From Ideonella sp. (lineage in GTDB: Bacteria; Pseudomonadota; Gammaproteobacteria; Burkholderiales; Burkholderiaceae_C), in NCBI GenBank assembly GCA_015075165.1, contig JABTUY010000003.1:558001-622000 (forward strand): DNA of 64,000 nucleotides, written 5' to 3'. Under the pieces are notes generated by a model. That model worked only from the letters and a program-made list of their open reading frames with translations, ran no database searches and was not told where the DNA came from. Shown piece by piece: positions 30,599 through 39,635 of the stretch (positions are counted from its first letter, which is position 1; every line of letters begins with the position of its first letter). The position numbers were made by a program, and so were the translations under genes.

Positions 30599-31366
30599 AT
30601 GGACATTTCAGGCAAGGTCTTCATCGTCACCGGCGGCGCATCGGGCCTCGGCGAAGGCAGCGTGCGCATGTTCGCGCGCGAAGACGCCAAGGTCGTCATT
30701 GCCGACGTGCAGGCCGACAAGGGCGAGGCATTGGCTAAGGAACTCGGCGCCGACAAGGCCGCGTTCGTGCGCTGCGACGTCACGCAGGAGGCCGATGCGA
30801 AGGCGGTGGTCGCCAAGGCCACGTCGATGGGCAAGCTGATGGGCCTGGTCAACTGCGCCGGCATCGGCCCGGCGGCCAAGACCGTCGGCAAGGACGGCGC
30901 GCATTCGCTCGAGCTGTTCACCAAGGTGATCCAGGTCAACCTGATCGGCAGCTTCAACATGATTCGCCTCGCCGCCGAGGCGATGAGCAAGAACCAGCCC
31001 GAATCCACCGGCGAGCGCGGCGTGATGATCTCCACCGCCAGCGTGGCCGCCTACGACGGCCAGATCGGCCAGGCCGCGTACTCGGCGAGCAAGGGCGGCA
31101 TCGTCGGCATGACGCTACCGGTGGCGCGCGACCTCGCGCGCAACGGCATCCGCAACATGACGATCGCGCCTGGCATCTTCGGCACGCCGATGCTGTTTTC
31201 GATGCCGCAGGAGGTGCAGGACGCGCTTGCCGCGTCGGTGCCGTTCCCGTCGCGCCTGGGCAGGCCGGAGGACTACGCCAAGCTGGTGCAGCAGATCGTC
31301 ACCAACGACATGCTCAACGGCGAGGTGATCCGGCTCGATGGGGCGATCCGGATGGCGCCGAAGTAG
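30599..31366 (+). CDS. Short-chain dehydrogenase, HSD10-like 3-hydroxyacyl-CoA dehydrogenase type
   Basis: 255-aa classical SDR. NAD-binding [10 protein letters not shown] (11-20) with the acidic D36 of VVIADVQ suggesting NAD, then NCAGIG (85-90), and the tetrad N114, S148, Y161, K165 (YSASK). The C-terminal [19 protein letters not shown] and [17 protein letters not shown] are typical of the type 2 3-hydroxyacyl-CoA dehydrogenase group, which oxidises 3-hydroxyacyl-CoA in beta-oxidation or branched-chain degradation. Substrate not proven. The last 210 bp recur at 32618-32828. Confidence 0.9.
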   Translation: MDISGKVFIVTGGASGLGEGSVRMFAREDAKVVIADVQADKGEALAKELGADKAAFVRCDVTQEADAKAVVAKATSMGKLMGLVNCAGIGPAAKTVGKDGAHSLELFTKVIQVNLIGSFNMIRLAAEAMSKNQPESTGERGVMISTASVAAYDGQIGQAAYSASKGGIVGMTLPVARDLARNGIRNMTIAPGIFGTPMLFSMPQEVQDALAASVPFPSRLGRPEDYAKLVQQIVTNDMLNGEVIRLDGAIRMAPK

Positions 31367-31368
31367 GC
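31159..31368 (+). repeat. Direct repeat, copy 1 (3' end of the SDR gene)
   Basis: 210 bp from codon 187/188 to just past the stop of the SDR gene. By eye about 95% identical to 32618-32828, with one single-base indel near the left end. The two copies are in the same orientation, offset by 1.46 kb. Confidence 0.9.
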
Positions 31369-31376
31369 TCTGCCTG

Positions 31377-31535
31377 AGTAAATGTGTCGACGGCACTGTG
31401 CTCGCGGGCGATCTGCCGCGCGCCAAGCTCCGTCTCGTTCAGGCGTGGATCGAGATCCACCGCGACGAGTTGACGGCTGACTGGGAACTCGCCACCACAG
31501 GTCAACCACCATTTCAGATCGAGCCGCTTCGCTGA
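31377..31535 (+). pseudogene. 5'-truncated DUF4160 gene
   Basis: The frame reads DGTVLAGDLPRAKLRLVQAW and then EIHRDELTADWELA, the C-terminal half of DUF4160 proteins, which usually precede a DUF2442 gene. The N-terminal half is missing: its place is taken by the SDR 3' end, whose stop is only about 20 bp upstream. An in-frame GTG at 31398 could still start a 45-aa fragment. It ends 10 bp before the DUF2442 gene, the normal spacing of the pair. Confidence 0.7.
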
Positions 31536-31545
31536 ACCGGAAACC

Positions 31546-31809
31546 ATGGACACACCACGACTCATCGGCGTCCGCGCAGAGGCCGACTTCAAGCTGCATC
31601 TGACCTTTGCGTCCGGAGAAACGCGCACTTTCGACTGCACGCCGTATTTGCATCGCGGGGTGTTCACGCGCCTGCGCGACCCGGCATTGTTTGCGCAGGT
31701 TCACGTGCAGGCCGACACAGCATGCTGGCCGGGTGGCCTGGACATCGCCCCCGAAACCCTGTTCCTGCGTTCGGTGCCGACCACACAGGTAACGGCATCA
31801 TCGGCCTGA
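31546..31809 (+). CDS. DUF2442 family protein
   Basis: 87 aa, with the family's pattern LIGVRAEADFKLHLTFASGE near the start, PYLHRGVFTRLRDPALFAQV in the middle and WPGGLDIAPETLFLRS near the end. DUF2442 genes are commonly paired with DUF4160, and the pair has been proposed as a toxin-antitoxin-like module; the partner here is truncated. The last residues (after VPTT) run into the SDR remnant at 31794, so the native C-terminus may have been replaced. Confidence 0.82.
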   Translation: MDTPRLIGVRAEADFKLHLTFASGETRTFDCTPYLHRGVFTRLRDPALFAQVHVQADTACWPGGLDIAPETLFLRSVPTTQVTASSA

Positions 31810-31867
31810 CGCTGCCGATCTTGTCCCCTCGATACCCAAGGAAGCGCAGGATGCGCTCGCGGCGACG
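31794..31867 (+). pseudogene. Decayed remnant of a second SDR copy
   Basis: Two blocks in different frames resemble the intact SDR. 31794-31820 reads GIIGLTLPI (SDR residues 167-175, GIVGMTLPV). 31820-31867 reads LVPSIPKEAQDALAAT (SDR 198-213, [16 protein letters not shown]). The 22 residues between are deleted. Divergence is far larger than in the 32618-32828 copy, so this scrap is from another paralogue or an older event. Confidence 0.55.
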
Positions 31868-31868
31868 G

Positions 31869-32264
31869 CTACAGCAGCTTGACGGTCGGTAGGCCGCGCA
31901 TGCCGCGGTCGAAGGTGGCCACATGATCGCAGCCTGCTGCTGCGGCCTTGGCACATAGCAGGCAATCGGCGAAATCGGCCGGGCCCTGCTCGAAGATGTC
32001 GATCGCCGCGGCGACCTGCAATGCCGACTCGAGCGACACGGTCGCGTTGTCACCCAGGGCACGAAGCGCGATGACGATGTCGGCCCGGTCGCGACCGTAG
32101 GCACGCGACAGAGTCCATGCGAGTTCGACCAGCACCGTATCGCTGATCCAGACCAGCCGGCCCTGCGCTGCCGCGCGGTCGAACAGCTGTTTCGCCCTGC
32201 CGGCCTGATCGGCGTCGTCGCCAACCAGCAAGCGCACCAGGACGTTCGTATCGACGGCGATCAA
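31869..32264 (-). CDS. vapC: VapC-type PIN-domain toxin
   Basis: 131-aa PIN-domain ribonuclease; VapC toxins cleave tRNA or rRNA when not bound by VapB. Acidic site residues D5 (MIAVDTNVLVRLLVGDD), E48 (LVELAW), D97/D100 (ADFADCLL) and D119 (TFDRG) are all present, so the active site looks intact. Start TTG at 32264 overlaps the vapB stop (TTGA). An apparent upstream extension of the frame is antitoxin sequence in another frame and is not used. Confidence 0.86.
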   Translation of the reverse strand: MIAVDTNVLVRLLVGDDADQAGRAKQLFDRAAAQGRLVWISDTVLVELAWTLSRAYGRDRADIVIALRALGDNATVSLESALQVAAAIDIFEQGPADFADCLLCAKAAAAGCDHVATFDRGMRGLPTVKLL

Positions 32265-32521
32265 CGGCCGCGTCTCGCGCGCGCTCGGACCACCCGCGTG
32301 ACCGCGCCGTCCATCTGCTCGATCGACTTGGCGGCTTCTCCGGGCCTGGCAAGCAGCCCCAACAACGCGCCCGCGCCCTTGACCAGCACCTGTGCTCGCA
32401 GACTGCCATCGGGCGAAACGCTGAACGCCAACCGCGAGCCCGGCCCTATGCCGAGGCGGTCGCGCAGGGTCTTGGGCAACGTGACTTGCCCCTTTTCCCG
32501 GACCACGGCTGTGCTGGACAT
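32261..32521 (-). CDS. vapB: AbrB/MazE-type antitoxin VapB
   Basis: 86 aa. The N-terminal 45 residues are a swapped-hairpin AbrB DNA-binding domain (VREKGQVTLPKTLRDRLGIG, then PGSRLAFSV); the C-terminal part is the Ala/Arg-rich toxin-binding tail. Neutralises VapC and should repress its own promoter. A very strong ribosome site AGGAGGA (32533-32527) precedes the ATG at 32521, as expected for an antitoxin made in excess. Confidence 0.86.
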   Translation of the reverse strand: MSSTAVVREKGQVTLPKTLRDRLGIGPGSRLAFSVSPDGSLRAQVLVKGAGALLGLLARPGEAAKSIEQMDGAVTRVVRARARRGR

Positions 32522-32560
32522 CCAAATCCTCCTAGGCTATTGAAGTCGGAACCTGCCTGG

Positions 32561-32589
32561 ATTGTACGACCGCAGCACGGCAGTTGTAC
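32561..32589 (-). promoter_or_regulatory. Putative vapB promoter and operator
   Basis: On the minus strand TACAAT (32566-32561) is a good -10 about 40 bp before the ATG. The plus-strand hexamer TTGTAC occurs twice, at 32562-32567 and 32584-32589 (22-bp spacing, two helical turns), overlapping the -10 and -35 areas. This is a plausible autorepression operator. Confidence 0.45.
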
Positions 32590-32617
32590 CTGGATACCTG
32601 AACTCACACTATTCACG

Positions 32618-32828
32618 GACGATCGCGCCGGGGCATCTTCGGCACGCCGATGCTGTTTTCGATGCCGCAGGAGGTGCAGGACGCGGTCGCCGCGTCGGTG
32701 CCGTTCCCGTCGCGGCTGGGCAAGCCGGAGGACTACGCCAAGCTGGTGCAGCGGATCGTCACCAACGACATGCTCAATGGCGAGGTGATCCTGCTCGATG
32801 GCGCGATCCGGATGGCGCCGAAATTGGC
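32618..32828 (+). pseudogene. Duplicated 3' end of the SDR gene (direct repeat, copy 2)
   Basis: 211 bp about 95% identical to 31159-31368. Starts abruptly at SDR codon 187/188, carries one inserted base (GCCGGGGCATC versus GCCTGGCATC) and has lost the stop (TAG became TTG). Most differences are synonymous or conservative (A210V context, R222K, Q232R, R245L), so the copy once evolved under protein-level constraint. No start codon of its own. Confidence 0.88.
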
Positions 32829-32922
32829 ACGACGTCTGCAGCGGTTTGACGGCCGGCAGGCCGCGCCCGCAAGCGTTGCATCAACTGCACGTCGCTTCGG
32901 CCCGTTCGATCCCAAGAGAACG

Positions 32923-32954
32923 CGGGCCCGCCCGCCTCACGGCGGTCGGGCCCG
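32923..32954 (-). terminator. Hairpin terminator of the TonB-dependent receptor gene
   Basis: Fourteen-base arms (CGGGCCCGCCCGCC and GGCGGTCGGGCCCG, one mismatch) around a TCAC loop, 20 bp past the receptor stop. Reading on the minus strand, CGTTCTCTT follows, a weak T-rich run. Confidence 0.6.
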
Positions 32955-32973
32955 TTGTGAGGACAACAGCCGG

Positions 32974-35706
32974 TCAGAACTTGTATTGCAGGCCGAACAG
33001 GTAGTACCGCCCCATCGGCTCGCCAAGCTGCGGGTTGTAGCCGGCGTTGGAACCGCTGCTCTCGTCGTCGAACGACGGCGCACGGTTCAACACATTGTTG
33101 ATCTGTAGCCGCAAGGTCAGGTTCTTGATGCCCTTGAATGCGACGCCGGCGTTCCAGACCACTTCCGGCGCTACACGCACCGTCTGGCCCAGGCCATCGT
33201 AGTTGCCGATCGAGTTGCCGCCGACATCGAACTCCCAATTGCCACGGTCCAGCGCGAAGTCCCAATTCATGCGCCACCGCGGCTGGTTGTACGTGCCGTT
33301 GTAGTTCTGCAGCACCTGGTTGCGACTGGAGTCGACGGTCGTGAACTCGTACTTGTGCACGTACGTGATCCCGAACTTGGAGTTCAGTCGCCCGATCTCG
33401 CCGAGGTTGGCCTTGGTGGTCAGCTCCAGGTCGATCCCGCTCGTGCGCGTGCCGTTGAGCTGCACGGGCACGGTGTTGATCTGCTGGACCACACCGGCGT
33501 TGTTGCGCACCACGATGGTCGGATCGTTCGGGAACAAGTCCAAGAGCGTCTGGGCGTCGAACGTGCCGATCTCGTCCTTGCGCTTGATGCTCCAGTAGTC
33601 CACCGTCAACGCGGCGGCGTCGCTCGGCTCGAACACGAATCCCAGGGTGTAGATATTGGTCTTCTCGGGCTTCAGGTTCGGATTGCCCTGCTGCACGGTG
33701 CGCACATCCATGATGCAGTTCGGATTGTTCTGGTCGAAGACCGGGCACAGCACGGGATCTTGAAGGCCGAAGTCGAACGCGGTCTGCTGCGCCGGCGTGG
33801 TTTCGAACAACGACGGCGCGCGGAACGCCTTCGACGCCGTGGCGCGCAACACCAGCTGCCTGACCGGTTGGTAGCGAACGCCGAACTTCGGTGACGTGTT
33901 CGAGTACTTGCCGTTGCCGGTGAACCGGTCGTAGCGCACCGCTGCGGTGAGCTCCAGCGCCTTGGTGATCGGCGCGCCGATCTCCGCGTAGACCGCAGAC
34001 GCCCTGCGTTCGCCAAACGCCTGTGCCGCGCTGATGGCCAGCGTGTCACCCGTCTGCAGTTGGGTGTCGGGAATGTCGCTGACCTTCTCCTTGCGTGTCT
34101 CCGCGCCGATCGCCAGGCCCAGCGGCCCGCCCCCGAGCTGCGTCAGCTCACGAGACACCTTGAAGTCGAAGCCATCTTGCTTCGAGCGGCCCGTGCGAGT
34201 TGCGTCGTGACGCAGGTAGCTGGCCGTGCCCGGGTTGTTCGCTGCCGGATTGACGAAGTTGTAGTACCCGAACGTCGCGAATGCCGTAGCGCACTTGGCC
34301 AACTCGTTCCTGAAGTACGCAGCGTACGGTGGGTTGGCCGCGAAGATCTGATCCAGAGTGCCGAGGCCCAGCGGGTCGCCGCCGGCCGCATACGAAGCCG
34401 CGGCCGTCGGATTCATCAAGCACATCAAGCGCGAATTGAGCGCATTGTTCGTCGCGACGTTGTCGACGTTGATGCGATTCAGGTTGGCAGCGCCTTCCCA
34501 GTCCCAGCCGAAGTTCCTGCCCTGTACACCGAGTACCAGCCGCTTGTTGTCGGAGGTACCGTCGTCACCACGGTTGCCCACGTCGGCGAAGCGGTAGCGG
34601 ATCTCGGCGTCGTTGGGGAACGGGTTCGACGGCGAGCCGGCCGGGATGAAGAAGGTGCCGATGCCCACGTCGTCCGTGGAACCGGCGGGCCACGAATGCG
34701 AGAGGTATTTGTTGCGGGTGAACAGCAGTTCGGCGAATGCGGTGATGTCGGGGGTGATCGCGAACTGGCCCTTCGTGAAGACGCCGATCTTCTCCGACTC
34801 GGGCATCAGCGAGCCCAGCTGCGACCGGTCATAGCGGCAGAAGCCACCCCGCACGCTGCTGCCGCCGCGCTGGCTGGCCGGCCCGCAAGTGCCGCCCACA
34901 TCGAACAGCTTGTCATCGGTCACCATATCGGTGATCGTTCCCGGTGTCCCGTAGGAGGAACGATTGTCGCTGCCGCCGCGATTGCGCAAGTCTTCGGTCC
35001 GCGCCCAAGGCCGATCGATCGAGCGCACCTCGTCACGCTTGGACAGGTTGACGCCGATCAGCACGTTGTAGCGGTCGCTGCTCAGCGAACCCTTGCCGGC
35101 GGCGAGGTTGGCGCCGAACATCTTGCCGTCGGAGAACTTGGAGATGCCAGCGATCCCGCCCACCTCGAGACCGCTGTAGTCGTTGCGCATGATGATGTTG
35201 ACCACGCCGCCGACCGCATCGGCACCGTAGACCGCCGACGCGCCGTCCTTCAGGATCTCGATGCGATCGACCGCGGCGATCGGAATGTTCTGCAGATCGT
35301 TGAAGCCCTGCGAGCCGGTAGACAACTGCTGGGCGAACGGATAGGTCGCGACCCGGCGGCCATTGATCAGCACCAGCGTGCTGTTGAAACCCAGGTTGCG
35401 CAGGTTCAAGCCCCCGGCACCCGGCGCAAACCCGTTGGTGATGCGATCGTCGATGCCCGCACCGTTGGCCGAGATCCGCTGCAACAGGTCGTTGATCGTC
35501 GTCGCGCCCGAGCGCTCGATCTCCGCCTTGTCGATGCGCTGCACCGGGCTCGCGGTTTCCAGGTCAGTGCGCTTGATGCGCGAACCCGTCACCTCCACAC
35601 GCTGGGAGGTGTCCTGTGCCCAGACATTCGCGGTGGCCACTACGGCAAGACCCGACACGACCAATGCCGCAGCCTGGCCGACCCTGCTTCTCCTGAACCT
35701 GACCAT
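32974..35706 (-). CDS. TonB-dependent outer membrane receptor
   Basis: 910 aa. Signal peptide at 1-30 (cleavage after NVWA), then a TonB-box-like [13 protein letters not shown], a plug domain (about 45-165, with [21 protein letters not shown] and [24 protein letters not shown]) and a 22-strand barrel ending in the terminal aromatic [10 protein letters not shown]. It imports a ligand across the outer membrane using TonB-ExbBD energy. It is of the large type common in Xanthomonas/Caulobacter-like bacteria, where ligands include peptides and sugars. The next gene set on the strand is an oligopeptide-type ABC importer, so peptide uptake is a reasonable guess. GAGGAG ribosome site at 35718-35713 supports ATG 35706. 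Base composition looks less GC-rich than its neighbours. Confidence 0.92.
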   Translation of the reverse strand: MVRFRRSRVGQAAALVVSGLAVVATANVWAQDTSQRVEVTGSRIKRTDLETASPVQRIDKAEIERSGATTINDLLQRISANGAGIDDRITNGFAPGAGGLNLRNLGFNSTLVLINGRRVATYPFAQQLSTGSQGFNDLQNIPIAAVDRIEILKDGASAVYGADAVGGVVNIIMRNDYSGLEVGGIAGISKFSDGKMFGANLAAGKGSLSSDRYNVLIGVNLSKRDEVRSIDRPWARTEDLRNRGGSDNRSSYGTPGTITDMVTDDKLFDVGGTCGPASQRGGSSVRGGFCRYDRSQLGSLMPESEKIGVFTKGQFAITPDITAFAELLFTRNKYLSHSWPAGSTDDVGIGTFFIPAGSPSNPFPNDAEIRYRFADVGNRGDDGTSDNKRLVLGVQGRNFGWDWEGAANLNRINVDNVATNNALNSRLMCLMNPTAAASYAAGGDPLGLGTLDQIFAANPPYAAYFRNELAKCATAFATFGYYNFVNPAANNPGTASYLRHDATRTGRSKQDGFDFKVSRELTQLGGGPLGLAIGAETRKEKVSDIPDTQLQTGDTLAISAAQAFGERRASAVYAEIGAPITKALELTAAVRYDRFTGNGKYSNTSPKFGVRYQPVRQLVLRATASKAFRAPSLFETTPAQQTAFDFGLQDPVLCPVFDQNNPNCIMDVRTVQQGNPNLKPEKTNIYTLGFVFEPSDAAALTVDYWSIKRKDEIGTFDAQTLLDLFPNDPTIVVRNNAGVVQQINTVPVQLNGTRTSGIDLELTTKANLGEIGRLNSKFGITYVHKYEFTTVDSSRNQVLQNYNGTYNQPRWRMNWDFALDRGNWEFDVGGNSIGNYDGLGQTVRVAPEVVWNAGVAFKGIKNLTLRLQINNVLNRAPSFDDESSGSNAGYNPQLGEPMGRYYLFGLQYKF

Positions 35707-36273
35707 TGGGTACTCCTCGAAACTAGACGGTTGTTTGCCTGTGCCCGCCGGGATCCACCATCCGCTCCCTGTAGGAAACGAACCTGCAACCCAACAGGCA
35801 TGAAACTGGATTGTCAGTTTCCGTTGTGGGGCCGGAACAGCGGGGAAGTCCTCGTACGACGGCGGTCGATACGGCCCTCGCCATCCAGCCAGCGTCGGCA
35901 ACACCGACATCCCTCGGAGCGAGGGCATCCGATCCCCGGGTGCTGCGCGTGCAGCGCGCGGGCAGGCAGGGAAAGCCCTATGGGTGGCTCGGGGTGTCGT
36001 TGGCGAACGGCAACGCCGCGGGGTGCGCCCGGATTGACGTCTGACGTTTCGATCAGGCGCTTTACGCGCGTCAACTCGAACCACGGGCTGGAGGACCGCA
36101 AAGCGAACAGCCAAACAGATCAGTCAGTGCTGGCGATCGGTCGCGCCAGATCGCGAATCCGTCAAAGCTGATTCGTCATCGAGTGCCCGCGGTGGCGCCG
36201 GCGTGGGAGGAGTTGTCGTTGCGAGGCTCTCGCCACACCTCCTCGCATCGGCAACGATCGCCCGAAGGAGCGG
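35707..36273. other. 567-bp intergenic region between receptor and ABC importer
   Basis: No convincing gene. A 95-codon open frame on the minus strand (35814-36101) is Arg/Pro-rich, has no family resemblance and no good ribosome site. The notable element is the inverted repeat at 35802-35821. Near 36218-36260 an imperfect stem (CGTTGCGAGG paired with CCTCGCATCGGCAACG) may serve as the terminator of the ABC operon. Confidence 0.5.
35802..35821. promoter_or_regulatory. Perfect 7-bp inverted repeat upstream of the receptor gene
   Basis: GAAACTG-GATTGT-CAGTTTC: perfect arms with a 6-bp spacer, centred 105 bp before the receptor ATG. AT-rich against its surroundings. Fits a dimeric repressor/activator site; regulator unknown. 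Confidence 0.4.
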
Positions 36274-38166
36274 CTACGGCGCAGCCTTTCGGAGACGCGG
36301 CACCGCGCGCAGCAACTCGGCGGTGTAAGCGTGCCGCGGCCGGGTCAGCACTTCGCCGGCCGCCCCCTGCTCGACGATGCGTCCCTCGCGCATCACCGCC
36401 ACCTCGTGCGCCAGATACTCGACCACGCCGATGTTGTGCGTGATGAACAGGTACGCCACGCCGAGCTCGCGCTGCAGTTCGCGCAGCAGGTTCAGGATCT
36501 GCGCCTGCACCGATACATCCAGCGCCGAGGTCGGCTCGTCGCAGATGATCAGCCGCGGCTGCACGGTGAGCGCGCGCGCGATCGCGATGCGCTGGCGCTG
36601 GCCGCCGGAGAACTCGTGCGGGTAGCGCGCCAGCACATCGGCGCGCAGGCCCACGCGCTGCACCAGTTGCGCCACGCGATCGCGGCGCTCGTCGTCGCGC
36701 ATCTGCGGATGCAGCGCTTCCAGGCCTTCGAGCAGGATCTCGCCGACGCGCATGCGTGGGTCGAGCGACGAGAAGGGATCCTGGAACACGAGTTGCACGC
36801 TGCGCCGCACCTGACGCAGCGCGTCGCCTTGCAGCGCGAACAGATCCTGGCCGTCGAAGCGCGCGTCGCCGCTGCAGCTGGCCACGCGGCGCAGCAGTTG
36901 CGCCACCGCCTTGCCGGTGGTGGTCTTGCCGCAGCCCGATTCGCCCACCAGCGCCAGCGTGCGGCCGGCGGCGATGCCGAAGCTCACGTCGCGCACGGCG
37001 TCGAACCAGCCCACGGTGCGCTGCAACAGCCCGCCGCGGATCGCAAAGCGCACATTCAAGGCCCGCACATCGAGCAGCGGCTGCGCCGCGTGGGTGCTCG
37101 GCGCTTCGGGCGGCGGCGTGCTGGCGGTTGTAGCAAAGCCGGCCGTCGCAGGCTGTGCCGACTGCTGCGCAACCCCCGCGGCCGCCGCTTCGACTGACGA
37201 CGGCGCGAGTTCCGGATCGTCGACGCGCACGCAGCGCACCCACGCGCCCTGCCGTTCCAGCAGCACCGGCGGCGCGGCGCGGCAGCGCTCGATCACGAAT
37301 GCGCAGCGGTCGGCGAAGCGGCAGCCGGTGAAGCGCTGCGTCAGCGGCGGCACGCTGCCGGCGATGGCCTCCAGCGCCTGACCGCGCCGGCCCGCGTCGG
37401 GCAGTGCGCGCAGCAGCGCCTGCGCGTACGGGTGCCGCGGCCGCGCGAAGAACGCCTCGGCGCTCGCCACCTCGACGATCTCGCCGGCGTACATCAGCGC
37501 CACGCGGTGCGCCATGCCGGCCACCACCGCGAGGTCGTGTGTGATCAGCAGCAGGCCCATGCCCTGCTCGCGCTGCAGCTCGCGCAGCAGATCGAGGATC
37601 TGCGCCTGGATCGTCACGTCGAGCGCGGTGGTCGGCTCGTCGGCCACCAGGAAGTCGGGCTCCGCCGCCAGCGCCAGCGCGATCATCACGCGCTGGCGCT
37701 GGCCGCCGCTCAAGCGGAACGGGTAGTCGTCGATGCGCCGCTCGGGCTCGGGGATGCCGACGCGGCGCAGCCAGTGCAGCGCACGCTCGCGCGCCGCTGC
37801 GCCGCGCAGCGGCGTGTGTGTCTGCACCGCCTCGACGATCTGGTCGCCCACGCGCATCACCGGGTTCAGGCTGGTCGCCGGCTCCTGGAAGATCATGCCG
37901 ATGCGCCCGCCGCGCACGCCGCGCATCGCGCGCTCCGACAGCGCCAGCACATCGTCGTTGGCCAGCGCGACCGCGCCGCCGGTGATGGCGCCGTTCTCGG
38001 GCAGCAGGCGCATCAGCGCGAGCGCGGTCATGCTCTTGCCGCAGCCCGATTCGCCGACCAGCGCAAACGTCTCGCCGCGCGCAATCGCCAGGCTCAGGCC
38101 GTCGACGGCCTTGACCAGGCCGGCATCGGCGTCGAGCTCGACTTCGAGGCGCTCGATCTGCAGCAT
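36274..38166 (-). CDS. Double-ATPase component of an oligopeptide-type ABC importer (YejF-like)
   Basis: 630-aa protein with two full ABC ATPase domains in one chain, like YejF. First domain: Walker A GESGCGKS near 35-42, signature [25 protein letters not shown]; its end holds the OppD/DppD-type Cys-rich region around [15 protein letters not shown]. Second domain: Walker [37 protein letters not shown]. The two are joined by an Ala/Ser/Pro-rich linker near residues 325-355. Energises the two permeases encoded upstream. ATG 38166 chosen for the family-like start [13 protein letters not shown]. Four bases after the permease gene. Confidence 0.93.
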   Translation of the reverse strand: MLQIERLEVELDADAGLVKAVDGLSLAIARGETFALVGESGCGKSMTALALMRLLPENGAITGGAVALANDDVLALSERAMRGVRGGRIGMIFQEPATSLNPVMRVGDQIVEAVQTHTPLRGAAARERALHWLRRVGIPEPERRIDDYPFRLSGGQRQRVMIALALAAEPDFLVADEPTTALDVTIQAQILDLLRELQREQGMGLLLITHDLAVVAGMAHRVALMYAGEIVEVASAEAFFARPRHPYAQALLRALPDAGRRGQALEAIAGSVPPLTQRFTGCRFADRCAFVIERCRAAPPVLLERQGAWVRCVRVDDPELAPSSVEAAAAGVAQQSAQPATAGFATTASTPPPEAPSTHAAQPLLDVRALNVRFAIRGGLLQRTVGWFDAVRDVSFGIAAGRTLALVGESGCGKTTTGKAVAQLLRRVASCSGDARFDGQDLFALQGDALRQVRRSVQLVFQDPFSSLDPRMRVGEILLEGLEALHPQMRDDERRDRVAQLVQRVGLRADVLARYPHEFSGGQRQRIAIARALTVQPRLIICDEPTSALDVSVQAQILNLLRELQRELGVAYLFITHNIGVVEYLAHEVAVMREGRIVEQGAAGEVLTRPRHAYTAELLRAVPRLRKAAP

Positions 38167-38170
38167 CGCG

Positions 38171-39616
38171 TCAGCCTGCCGCCGGGGTGGTGGCGCGCCG
38201 CGGGCGGAACGCGCGCGCGCGCGGGTCGAATGCATCGCGCACGCCGTCGGCGAACAGGTTGGCCGCCAGCACCAGCGTGACCATGAAGCCGAACGCGGTG
38301 GCGAACGACCACCACACCAGCGGATCGAGGCTCATCTCGTTGCGCGACAGATTGATCATGCCGCCGAAGCTGCTGAGGTTGGGGTCGACACCGACGCCGA
38401 CGTAGGTGAGCACGGCCTCGTAGAGGATCAGGTCGGAGAAGTTCAGCACCGTGGTGATCAGCACCAGGTGCATCACGTTGGGCACGATGTGGCGCAGCAT
38501 CGTGCGCCGCGCCGACACGCCGAACGCCTCGGCGGCCTGCACGAACTCGAGCTCGCGCAACTTCAGCGTCTCGGCACGCACCAGCCGGCACAGCGTGGCC
38601 CAGCCGGTGAGGCCGAGGATGATGCACAGCAGGAACATCTTCAGGTCGGCGCGCTCCAGGCCGGTGTCGAACAGCTCGCCGTGCGTGTCGATGAACACCT
38701 GCAGCATCAGCACGCAGGCGGCGATCAGCAGCACGTTGGGCACCGAGGTGATCACGGTGTAGACGTACTGCACCGCCTCGTCGACCCAGCCCTTGAGGAA
38801 GCCGGCCAGCACGCCGAGGCCGAGCGCCAGCGGCACCGTGGCCAGCGTCGACAGCGTGCCGATGACGAACGCCGTGCGCACACTCTTCAGCGCCTGCACC
38901 AGCACGTCGTTGCCGGTGCGGTCGGTGCCGCAGACGTGGTAGTGGCCCATCAGCGCGATCACCGGCCCGACCAGCAACGCCGTGAGGCTCAGCGTGAGCC
39001 ACAGCGCACGCCATGGCACCGCGGTGCGGCCGCGCATCACCGCCTGCCACGCCGCCGCCAGCGGCTGCCCCGGCGCGGCGGCCACGCGTGCGATCACCAG
39101 CGACAGCAGCGCCGCCACCAGCGCGGCCACCGCCAGGCCACCGGCCACGCGCAGCGCGATGTCGCCGGCCCAGTCGGCTTCGGGGTCGCGCAGGTGCGCG
39201 CCGCCGAACTGCAGCCGCGGTGTTTCGCGCACGCTCTGGCCGTTGCGCTCGAGGTTCTGTTTCAGCAGGCCGTGCGTGGCCAGCGGCCGCGAGTAGCTCG
39301 ATTCGCGCATCGCCAGCGGCCGCGCGAGCACGAGATCGAGCAGCGATTCGGTGCGGGTCTCGTAGAACGTGGTGCCGGCCGCCTGCCCCGGCGCCGGCGG
39401 CAGCGCGCGGCGAAAGTGCACGCTGTCGAGCGCGGTCACGCACAGGAACAGCAGCAGCACCGCGCCGGCGCCGACGGTGGCCGCATCGCGCAGCGCCACG
39501 CGCCAGGTGGCGCGCAGGCTGGGCTGGCGCCACACGCGCCAGCCGTAGAGCGACACTGCAGCGATCAGCGCCCACAGCGCCAGATCGGTCCAGAGGAAGA
39601 CGAACTTGAAACCCAC
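38171..39616 (-). CDS. ABC importer permease (YejE/DppC-like)
   Basis: 481-aa inner-membrane permease. An N-terminal helix (7-27) and a second (45-63) are followed by a long hydrophilic segment. The permease core (residues 215-460) has the EAA loop in EFVQAAEAFGVSARRTMLRHIVPN. Longer than DppC-type proteins and similar in layout to YejE. Start GTG at 39616 (GFKFVFLWTDLALW), 19 bp after yejB-like stop; no ATG fits. Confidence 0.9.
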   Translation of the reverse strand: MGFKFVFLWTDLALWALIAAVSLYGWRVWRQPSLRATWRVALRDAATVGAGAVLLLFLCVTALDSVHFRRALPPAPGQAAGTTFYETRTESLLDLVLARPLAMRESSYSRPLATHGLLKQNLERNGQSVRETPRLQFGGAHLRDPEADWAGDIALRVAGGLAVAALVAALLSLVIARVAAAPGQPLAAAWQAVMRGRTAVPWRALWLTLSLTALLVGPVIALMGHYHVCGTDRTGNDVLVQALKSVRTAFVIGTLSTLATVPLALGLGVLAGFLKGWVDEAVQYVYTVITSVPNVLLIAACVLMLQVFIDTHGELFDTGLERADLKMFLLCIILGLTGWATLCRLVRAETLKLRELEFVQAAEAFGVSARRTMLRHIVPNVMHLVLITTVLNFSDLILYEAVLTYVGVGVDPNLSSFGGMINLSRNEMSLDPLVWWSFATAFGFMVTLVLAANLFADGVRDAFDPRARAFRPRRATTPAAG

Positions 39617-39635
39617 GGGTCGTGCAATGGCGAGG

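Noticed and set aside
31869-32525. Single long 218-codon frame for vapC
   Set aside because: Its first 86 codons overlap vapB in another frame; the PIN domain begins at TTG 32264, coupled to the vapB stop.
32650-33108. Plus-strand frame continuing from the SDR remnant
   Set aside because: Only its first third is SDR-derived; the rest is antisense to the receptor C-terminus, with no own ribosome site.
35814-36101. 95-codon minus-strand frame before the receptor
   Set aside because: Arg/Pro-rich, no recognisable domain, no plausible ribosome site, overlaps the putative operator.
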